A stretch of 5,506 nt of DNA from assembly GCA_946563605.1 (NCBI GenBank), contig CAMNVW010000111.1:1-5506 (forward strand), read 5' to 3'. This document shows, in pieces, positions 1 through 5,506 of the stretch. Both the position numbers and the translations under genes were made by a program. Every line of letters starts with the position of its first letter. The first letter of the stretch is position 1. This stretch comes from an uncultured Clostridia bacterium (GTDB lineage: Bacteria; Bacillota; Clostridia; Oscillospirales; Ruminococcaceae). The notes below the pieces were generated by a model. The model did not search any database, was not told where the DNA came from, and saw nothing but the letters and a program-made list of their open reading frames with translations.

Positions 1-1733
1 TTGCCAACACAGATACCTATATTGAAAAGGACAGCGCAATCAACGATGAAATCGAAAAGCTGCGTCACTCCGCAACCTCCGCGCTTTCCGAGCGCCGAGA
101 CGTCATCATCGTCGCGAGTGTTTCCTGCATTTATTCGCTGGGTAATCCAATCGACTACCGCAATATGGTCATTTCTCTGCGTACAGGGATGCAGAAGGAA
201 CGTGATGAGCTGACAAAAAAACTGGTGGAACTCCAGTATGAGCGCAACGACATCAATTTCATCCGCAATAAATTCCGTGTGCATGGAGATGTGGTGGAGA
301 TTTTTCCTTCCTACGGCAGTGAAACTGCTATCCGTGTAGAATTTTTCGGCGATGAAATCGACCGCATTTCCGAAATCAATGTCGTTACTGGAGAGGTAAA
401 AAATGTCGTTTCCCATGTGGCCATCTATCCGGCTTCCCATTATATTGTTCCAAGGGATAAGATGCAGGAAGCGCTGTGTGAGATCCGTGATGAAATGGAA
501 CAGCAAGTCGCCTTTTTTAAGGAACATGATAAGCTGATTGAAGCACAGAGAATTATGGAGCGCACCAACTACGATATGGAAATGCTGACCGAGATCGGTT
601 TCTGCAAAGGCATCGAAAACTATTCCAGGGTGCTTTCCGGCAGAGAGCCTGGCAGCTGTCCGTATACGCTGCTTGACTATTTCCCGGAAGATTTTCTGCT
701 GTTTGTCGATGAATCTCATGTTACGCTGCCGCAGGTGAGAGGAATGTTTGGCGGCGACCAGGCAAGGAAAAAAAGTCTGGTGGAGTATGGTTTTCGTCTG
801 CCGTCGGCATTTGATAACCGTCCGCTGACCTTCGATGAATTTTACGGAAAACTGAATCAGGTGATTTTTGTCAGCGCAACCCCGGGACAGCTTGAAAAAG
901 AAAAGAGCAGCCGCATTGTGGAACAGGTTATCCGACCGACGGGTCTGGTCGACCCTGAAATTGATGTTCGTCCGGTGGATGGACAGATCGACGACCTGCT
1001 TTCGGAAATCAACCTGCGCACAGAAAAAGGCGAGCGTGTGCTGGTCACCACCCTGACCAAAAAGATGGCGGAGGATTTGACCGCTTACTTTGAAAATATG
1101 GGTGTGCGCGTGCGGTATATGCACCACGATATTGACACCATCGAGCGAATGGAGATTATCCGCGACCTGCGTTTGGGCGAATTTGATGTACTGGTTGGCA
1201 TCAACCTCCTGCGAGAAGGCTTGGATATTCCAGAGGTGTCGCTGGTAGCGATTCTGGATGCGGACAAGGAAGGCTTTCTGCGAAGTGAAACGTCGCTTGT
1301 GCAGACCATCGGCAGGGCGGCGCGAAACGCCAACGGAAAGGTCATTATGTACGCTGATTCGGTCACCGATTCGATGGAACGCGCCATCAGCGAAACCTAC
1401 CGAAGGAGAGAAGTACAGCTCAAATATAATGAAGAGCATGGAATCGTTCCGCAGACCATCAAAAAGGATGTACGTGAGATTCTGGAAATCTCCACAAGAG
1501 ACCGCACCGATAAAATCGGTAAGGGACAAAAGCGCATGAGCCAGACCGAACTGCGGCAGACCATTGAAAAGCTGACCGCTGAGATGAAGGGCGCGGCGCA
1601 GATTCTGGAATTTGAGCACGCAGCTTATCTGCGCGATAAGATTAAGAAGCTCAAGGAGCAGTACAGCGCGAATCCAAATTTGAAAATCATGCAGGACGCT
1701 GACGCAAAGAACAAAGGCGGACGCAGAAGATAA
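1..1733 (+). CDS. uvrB: Excinuclease ABC subunit B (UvrB), 5'-truncated by window edge
   Basis: UvrB is the DNA-damage-verifying helicase-fold ATPase of nucleotide excision repair; it is loaded onto lesions by UvrA and recruits UvrC for dual incision in the cytoplasm. The open frame enters from the left edge, with the first whole codon at base 3 and stop TAA at 1731-1733, giving 576 visible residues. It starts inside the DNA-clamping beta-hairpin (DTYIEKD, 12-32), so about 100 N-terminal residues, including Walker A and the hairpin's tyrosine-rich first part, lie outside the window. Visible in order: the RRDVIIVASVSCIY stretch, the UvrA-interacting domain (YERNDINFIR onward), helicase motif II DESH (708-719), VSATPG (870-887), motif V REGLDIPE (1212-1235), motif VI QTIGRAARN (1302-1328, with the arginines expected to contact ATP), and a C-terminal UVR domain that binds UvrC (about 1551-1661). 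The ATG at 165 is an internal methionine, not the start, because conserved UvrB sequence continues upstream in frame. No frameshift or missing motif is seen. The gene heads a likely uvrB-uvrA operon; its own promoter is off-window. Confidence 0.98.
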   Translation, partial: ANTDTYIEKDSAINDEIEKLRHSATSALSERRDVIIVASVSCIYSLGNPIDYRNMVISLRTGMQKERDELTKKLVELQYERNDINFIRNKFRVHGDVVEIFPSYGSETAIRVEFFGDEIDRISEINVVTGEVKNVVSHVAIYPASHYIVPRDKMQEALCEIRDEMEQQVAFFKEHDKLIEAQRIMERTNYDMEMLTEIGFCKGIENYSRVLSGREPGSCPYTLLDYFPEDFLLFVDESHVTLPQVRGMFGGDQARKKSLVEYGFRLPSAFDNRPLTFDEFYGKLNQVIFVSATPGQLEKEKSSRIVEQVIRPTGLVDPEIDVRPVDGQIDDLLSEINLRTEKGERVLVTTLTKKMAEDLTAYFENMGVRVRYMHHDIDTIERMEIIRDLRLGEFDVLVGINLLREGLDIPEVSLVAILDADKEGFLRSETSLVQTIGRAARNANGKVIMYADSVTDSMERAISETYRRREVQLKYNEEHGIVPQTIKKDVREILEISTRDRTDKIGKGQKRMSQTELRQTIEKLTAEMKGAAQILEFEHAAYLRDKIKKLKEQYSANPNLKIMQDADAKNKGGRRR

Positions 1734-1791
1734 GAGCGTTCAAACACAAAATCGAACCAATAAAAAATAGAGAACACACAAGCGAACTCTT

Positions 1792-1797
1792 AAGGAG
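1792..1797 (+). promoter_or_regulatory. Ribosome binding site of uvrA
   Basis: AAGGAG lies 6 bases before the ATG at 1804. This near-perfect Shine-Dalgarno match at standard spacing fixes the uvrA start. The resulting N-terminus also fits the family, with the first Walker A lysine at residue 38. Confidence 0.9.
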
Positions 1798-1803
1798 AAC
1801 AGG

Positions 1804-4629
1804 ATGAACGATAAAATTGTAATCCATGGAGCAAGGGAGCATAATCTGAAAAATATCGACCTGGAAATTCCGCGCGACAAGCTGATTGTTTTTACGGGAC
1901 TTTCCGGTTCGGGAAAATCCTCCCTTGCATTTGATACCATCTATGCGGACGGACAGCGCCGCTATATGGAAAGCCTTTCCTCCTATGCCCGCCAGTTTTT
2001 GGGCATGATGGAAAAGCCGGATGTCGATGAAATCAGCGGACTTTCGCCGGCAATTTCAATCGACCAGAAAACCACTTCCAAAAACCCACGTTCCACCGTT
2101 GGAACGGTGACCGAAATTTATGACTATCTGCGCTTGCTGTATGCGCGCATCGGTATCCCGCATTGTCCGGTCTGTGGCAGAGAGATTCGTCAGCAGACGG
2201 TGGATCAGATGGTGGACAAGGTGATGGAGCTGCCTGAGCGCACAAAAATCCAGATTTTAGCGCCGATTGTCCGCGGAAAAAAAGGAATGCACCAGAAGGA
2301 ACTGGAACGTGCAAAAAAATCCGGCTACGTCCGCGTTCGGGTGGATGGAAATTTGTACGAGCTGACCGAGGAAATTGCACTCGAAAAAAATAAAAAGCAC
2401 AACATTGAAATTGTGGTGGACCGACTGGTTGTGCGCGAGGATATTCAGTCGAGGCTGACCGACTCTCTGGAAACCGCCATCGGCTTGACCGGCGGCCTGG
2501 TCATCGTGGATGTTGTGGGCGGTGAGGAAATGATGTTTTCCCAAAACTACGCTTGCCCAGAGCACAACATCAGCATTGAGGAACTGAATCCGCGTATGTT
2601 TTCGTTTAACAATCCGTTCGGCGCCTGTGAAAAATGTACCGGTCTGGGGACATTCATGAGCATCGACCCGGATTTGGTCATCCCCGACAAGACCAAGTCG
2701 GTTCGCGAAGGCGCAATCCGCGCGAGCGGCTGGTACTATGCAGAGGGCGGTATTGCGCAGATGTATTACCAAAGCCTGTCGGAGCACTTTGGATTTTCAC
2801 TGGATACGCCGATTCAGGATCTGCCGAAAGAAGCAGTGGATATCCTGCTGTACGGCAGCAAAGGCGAAAAAATCAAGATGGTGCGCGACACCGCCGATAT
2901 CAAATCGACCTATTACACCGAGTTCGAGGGGGTCGCAAACAATTTGGAGCGGCGTTTCCGCGAAACCTCATCCAACTGGATGCGTGAAGAAATCACGACA
3001 TGGATGAATTCGGTGGATTGTCCCGAATGTCATGGAGACCGACTGAAAAAAGAAAGCCTTTCGGTGTTGGTAGGCGGTATGAATATCAGCCAGCTGTGCA
3101 AACTTTCAGTGACAGCAATGCTCAAGTTTTTTGATGAGCTCAAGCTCACCGAAAAGGAGGAGCAGATTTCCCATCAGGTCATCAAGGAAATCCGTTCGCG
3201 TCTGGAATTTTTGCGCAACGTAGGTCTTGACTATCTCACCCTTTCCAGAGCTTCCGCAACACTTTCGGGCGGTGAAAGCCAGCGCATCCGTCTGGCAACA
3301 CAGATCGGTTCTTCTCTGATGGGAGTGCTGTATATTCTTGACGAGCCAAGCATCGGTCTGCATCAGCGCGACAACGATAAACTGATCGACACGCTGCGCC
3401 ATCTGCGCGACCTTGGCAACACCGTCATTGTGGTGGAACACGATGAGGACACCATGTCTGCCTCCGATTATATCGTGGACATTGGACCAGGCGCAGGTGT
3501 GCATGGCGGCGAGGTGGTTTGCGCCGGACCGATTGAGACGATCAAAGCGTGTGAACGCTCGATCACCGGACAATATCTCAGCGGCAAAAAGAAAATTCCT
3601 GTGCCGGAAAAACGCAGAGAAGGCAACGGCAAGAAGCTGACCATCAAAGGTGCAAAGCACAACAACCTGAAAAACATAGACGTTACCATTCCGCTGGGAA
3701 CCTTTACGGCAGTCACGGGAGTTTCCGGCTCCGGTAAATCTTCGCTTATCAACGAAATCTTGTATAAAAGCCTAGCCGCCGAACTCAATCACGCAAAATC
3801 CCGACCAGGCAAACACAAGGGGATTGTGGGGATTGAAGCGCTCGACAAGGTAATTGAAATCAGCCAAAGCCCAATCGGACGCACACCGCGTTCAAATCCG
3901 GCAACCTATACCGGCGTCTTTACCGATATTCGTCAGCTGTTTGCTCAGACAAACGAAGCCAAAACCAGAGGCTATGACAGCGGCAGATTCTCCTTCAATG
4001 TCAAAGGCGGACGCTGCGAAGCCTGCGAGGGTGACGGCATTTTACAGATTGAGATGCACTTTTTGCCGGACATTTATGTGCCGTGCGAGGTGTGCAAGGG
4101 CAAACGCTACAACCGCGAAACGCTGGAGGTAAAATACAAGGGAAAGAGCATCAGCGATGTTTTGGAGATGACAGCGGAGGAAGCGGCTGTCTTTTTCGAA
4201 AATCTGCCAAAGATTTCCCGCAAGATAAAAACGCTCTGCGATGTTGGACTCGGATATGTTAAACTCGGACAATCTGCAACAACGCTTTCGGGCGGCGAAG
4301 CACAGCGCGTCAAGCTGGCGACTGAGCTTTCCAAAAAGGCGACCGGAAAAACTATTTATATTCTGGATGAGCCGACAACCGGACTGCACGCGGCGGATGT
4401 CCACAAGTTGATTGAGGTTCTGCAAACGCTGGTGGACAACGGAAACACGGTTGTGGTTATCGAACACAACCTCGATGTCATCAAGACGGTGGATCATATC
4501 ATCGACCTTGGTCCAGAGGGGGGAGATAGCGGCGGCGAGATTGTCGCCTGCGGCACACCGGAAGAGGTAGCGGCGTGCGAGCGTTCCTACACCGGCAAAT
4601 ATCTAAAAAAATATTTGCAGCCAAGATAA
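1804..4629 (+). CDS. uvrA: Excinuclease ABC subunit A (UvrA), complete
   Basis: UvrA is the dimeric ABC-type ATPase that scans DNA for bulky or distorting lesions and loads UvrB in nucleotide excision repair. At 941 residues it is full length (E. coli UvrA is 940). First ATPase module: Walker A GLSGSGKS at residues 32-39, signature LSGGESQR at 487-494, Walker B ending in D513-E514. Second module: Walker A GVSGSGKS at 639-646, signature LSGGEAQR at 828-835, Walker B ending in D855-E856. Cysteine clusters: C121-X2-C124 and C406-X2-C409, which probably share one zinc; C251-X2-H254-X20-C275-X2-C278, where the second ligand is histidine instead of the cysteine of E. coli; and C738-X2-C741-X19-C761-X2-C764, which matches the E. 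coli C-terminal zinc finger spacing. The UvrB-binding and insertion regions lie between about residues 120 and 400. The gene follows uvrB after 70 bp with no recognisable promoter or terminator, so co-transcription is likely. No LexA-type site is seen in that gap; any SOS control would act upstream of uvrB. No frameshift or truncation is visible. Confidence 0.99.
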   Translation: MNDKIVIHGAREHNLKNIDLEIPRDKLIVFTGLSGSGKSSLAFDTIYADGQRRYMESLSSYARQFLGMMEKPDVDEISGLSPAISIDQKTTSKNPRSTVGTVTEIYDYLRLLYARIGIPHCPVCGREIRQQTVDQMVDKVMELPERTKIQILAPIVRGKKGMHQKELERAKKSGYVRVRVDGNLYELTEEIALEKNKKHNIEIVVDRLVVREDIQSRLTDSLETAIGLTGGLVIVDVVGGEEMMFSQNYACPEHNISIEELNPRMFSFNNPFGACEKCTGLGTFMSIDPDLVIPDKTKSVREGAIRASGWYYAEGGIAQMYYQSLSEHFGFSLDTPIQDLPKEAVDILLYGSKGEKIKMVRDTADIKSTYYTEFEGVANNLERRFRETSSNWMREEITTWMNSVDCPECHGDRLKKESLSVLVGGMNISQLCKLSVTAMLKFFDELKLTEKEEQISHQVIKEIRSRLEFLRNVGLDYLTLSRASATLSGGESQRIRLATQIGSSLMGVLYILDEPSIGLHQRDNDKLIDTLRHLRDLGNTVIVVEHDEDTMSASDYIVDIGPGAGVHGGEVVCAGPIETIKACERSITGQYLSGKKKIPVPEKRREGNGKKLTIKGAKHNNLKNIDVTIPLGTFTAVTGVSGSGKSSLINEILYKSLAAELNHAKSRPGKHKGIVGIEALDKVIEISQSPIGRTPRSNPATYTGVFTDIRQLFAQTNEAKTRGYDSGRFSFNVKGGRCEACEGDGILQIEMHFLPDIYVPCEVCKGKRYNRETLEVKYKGKSISDVLEMTAEEAAVFFENLPKISRKIKTLCDVGLGYVKLGQSATTLSGGEAQRVKLATELSKKATGKTIYILDEPTTGLHAADVHKLIEVLQTLVDNGNTVVVIEHNLDVIKTVDHIIDLGPEGGDSGGEIVACGTPEEVAACERSYTGKYLKKYLQPR

Positions 4630-4674
4630 AAAAGAACAGTTTGTAAAATGTACTGGCTTTATTGTTTTTGCATC

Positions 4675-4703
4675 TTTACAATGGTATACCCATTGAGTAT
4701 AAT
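4675..4703 (+). promoter_or_regulatory. Housekeeping-sigma promoter of the flavodiiron gene
   Basis: TTTACA (4675-4680, 5 of 6 matches to TTGACA) and a perfect TATAAT (4698-4703) are separated by exactly 17 bp. Transcription would start near 4710, giving a leader of about 40 bases before the ATG at 4749 that contains the ribosome binding site. The promoter sits in the 119-bp gap after uvrA and gives the downstream gene its own transcription. It is inferred from sequence only. Confidence 0.8.
4679..4695. promoter_or_regulatory. Putative operator: palindrome in the promoter spacer
   Basis: CAATGG-TATAC-CCATTG is a perfect 6-bp inverted repeat around 5 bases. It overlaps the last two bases of the -35 hexamer and fills most of the spacer up to two bases before the -10. 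A protein bound there would block RNA polymerase, so a repressor site is the natural reading. I do not recognise it as a Rex, PerR, FNR or LexA consensus. Short repeats like this can arise by chance; the position is the main argument. Confidence 0.4.
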
Positions 4704-4732
4704 ATCAATATCAAGACAAATTTTATTTACAG

Positions 4733-4740
4733 AAAGGAAG
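4733..4740 (+). promoter_or_regulatory. Ribosome binding site of the flavodiiron gene
   Basis: AAAGGAAG lies 8 bases before the ATG at 4749. It is a good Shine-Dalgarno match and supports this ATG over the in-frame methionines at residues 20 and 27. The conserved N-terminal sequence also begins directly after it. Confidence 0.85.
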
Positions 4741-4748
4741 CAGTCAAT

Positions 4749-5506
4749 ATGTCCGCAGTAAAAATTACAGAAGGAATCTACTCTGTTGGGATTCAAAATC
4801 CAAATATGAGAGTTTTTGATATTGTGATGAAAACAGATTCCGGAACAAGCTATAATTCTTATCTTGTTCGAGGCAGCGAAAAAACCGCGCTGATCGAGAC
4901 CTGCCATGAGGGCTTTTTCAGTCAGTATCTGGAGAACATTCAAGAAGTTTGTCCGCTTGATGAGATTGATTATATCATTATGAACCACAATGAGCCTGAC
5001 CATTCCGGCGCGCTCGAAAAGCTGCTGGAAAAGATGCCAAACGCAAAGGTAGTGGCTTCGCAGGCAGGTGCGATGTATCTGAAAAATATTACCAACCGCG
5101 CTGATTTGGATGTGCAGAAGGTCAAAGACGGCGAAACACTCGACCTTGGCAGCAGAGTGCTGACCTTCTTCTTTGCACCGAATCTGCATTGGCCGGATTC
5201 CATGTTTACATGGGTTGAGGATGCAAAGACCCTGTTTACCTGCGATTTCCTCGGCTGTCACTACTGTGAGCCATATACTTTTGATCAGAATATTGCTTAT
5301 CCAAAAGCATATGACGCAGCGCTCAAACTTTACTACGCGGCAATTTTCGGTCCATTTGCATCGTTTGTCCGCAAGGGTCTTGATAAGATAAAGGCGCTGC
5401 CGGAGCAGCCGGAATTTATCTGCACAAGCCACGGTCCAGTTTTGACAAAAGGCGGTTTGATGGACAAGGTTATTTCCTGCTATGAGGAGTGGTCTGTACC
5501 GGTTGT
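4749..5506 (+). CDS. fprA: A-type flavodiiron protein (FprA family), 3'-truncated by window edge
   Basis: Flavodiiron proteins are cytoplasmic enzymes that reduce O2 to water and/or NO to N2O at a non-haem di-iron centre, fed by FMN in a C-terminal flavodoxin domain; anaerobes use them for protection. The frame starts MSAVKITEGIYSVG and stays open to the window edge (252 whole codons). It covers essentially only the N-terminal metallo-beta-lactamase-like domain. All expected iron ligands are present: H80-X-E82-X-D84-H85 within NHNEPDHSG, H147 in LHWPD, D166 in TCDF, and H228 in TSHGP. Having E82 and D84 in place of the zinc-type ligands separates it from zinc beta-lactamase-fold hydrolases. 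The flavodoxin domain, and any extra rubredoxin or flavin reductase domain, lies beyond the window, so the subclass and the electron donor cannot be read. It has its own promoter 45 bp upstream of the ATG, and probably its own operator. Whether O2 or NO is the main substrate cannot be told from sequence. The symbol follows the Moorella/Clostridium naming. Confidence 0.93.
   Translation, partial: MSAVKITEGIYSVGIQNPNMRVFDIVMKTDSGTSYNSYLVRGSEKTALIETCHEGFFSQYLENIQEVCPLDEIDYIIMNHNEPDHSGALEKLLEKMPNAKVVASQAGAMYLKNITNRADLDVQKVKDGETLDLGSRVLTFFFAPNLHWPDSMFTWVEDAKTLFTCDFLGCHYCEPYTFDQNIAYPKAYDAALKLYYAAIFGPFASFVRKGLDKIKALPEQPEFICTSHGPVLTKGGLMDKVISCYEEWSVPV

Noticed and set aside
165..1733. UvrB starting at the ATG at 165
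   Set aside because: The same frame is open to the left edge and encodes conserved UvrB residues (DTYIEKD, RRDVIIVASVSCIY), so this methionine is internal.
1733..1790. Imperfect inverted repeat AGAG(CG)TTC / GAACTCT flanking the uvrB-uvrA gap
   Set aside because: Seven pairs with a 2-base bulge and a 42-base loop, with no T-run, are not a credible terminator or regulatory hairpin.
2257..2787. Open frame of 176 codons on the - strand inside uvrA (a similar one at 3106-3660)
   Set aside because: Both lie wholly opposite conserved UvrA domains and show no protein family features; they are shadows of the real reading frame.
4637..4669. Possible rho-independent terminator after uvrA (CAGT...ACTG followed by a short T-run)
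   Set aside because: The stem is only 4 bp with an 11-base loop, and the T5 run begins 9 bases after the stem, so it is too weak to call.
4697..4712. PerR box (TTATAATnATTATAA) at the flavodiiron promoter
   Set aside because: The left half matches 6 of 7 only because it contains the -10 TATAAT; the right half matches about 3 of 7.
4659..5432. Long open frame (257 codons) on the - strand opposite the flavodiiron gene
   Set aside because: It is antisense to a clearly conserved protein with all its metal ligands. Its translation is rich in Cys, His and Ile without any recognisable domain, and it has no convincing ribosome binding site context. It is a codon-bias shadow.

Overview
The window is ordinary chromosomal DNA, probably from an anaerobic Gram-positive bacterium of the Clostridia. 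An Oscillospiraceae/Ruminococcaceae-like relative is a guess. The grounds are the order uvrB-uvrA on one strand, strong AAGGAG-type ribosome binding sites, a near-consensus housekeeping-type promoter (TTTACA-N17-TATAAT), and a flavodiiron protein gene, which is typical of anaerobes coping with oxygen or nitric oxide. All three genes lie on the + strand and the coding density is high. There is no mobile element, RNA gene, CRISPR array or large repeat.

Layout: bases 1-1733 hold the last ~85% of uvrB, whose 5' end lies before the window. After a 70-bp gap with a good ribosome binding site comes complete uvrA (1804-4629, 941 residues), with both ATPase modules and all zinc-binding clusters intact. 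A 119-bp gap follows, carrying a clear promoter with a 17-bp palindrome lying almost entirely in its spacer. From 4749 to the window edge runs the 5' part of a gene for an A-type flavodiiron protein (FprA family). Its metallo-beta-lactamase-like domain with all expected di-iron ligands is visible, while the flavodoxin domain is cut off.

How they work together: UvrA and UvrB are the damage-recognition half of nucleotide excision repair. UvrA2 finds distorted DNA and loads UvrB, which then recruits UvrC for incision. The two genes are probably co-transcribed, since no promoter or terminator is visible between them. The flavodiiron gene has its own promoter and is probably a separate transcription unit. 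It would reduce O2 or NO in the cytoplasm, so its link to DNA repair is at most a shared stress theme. I found no evidence of an undescribed system. The one item worth a second look is the putative operator in the flavodiiron promoter.
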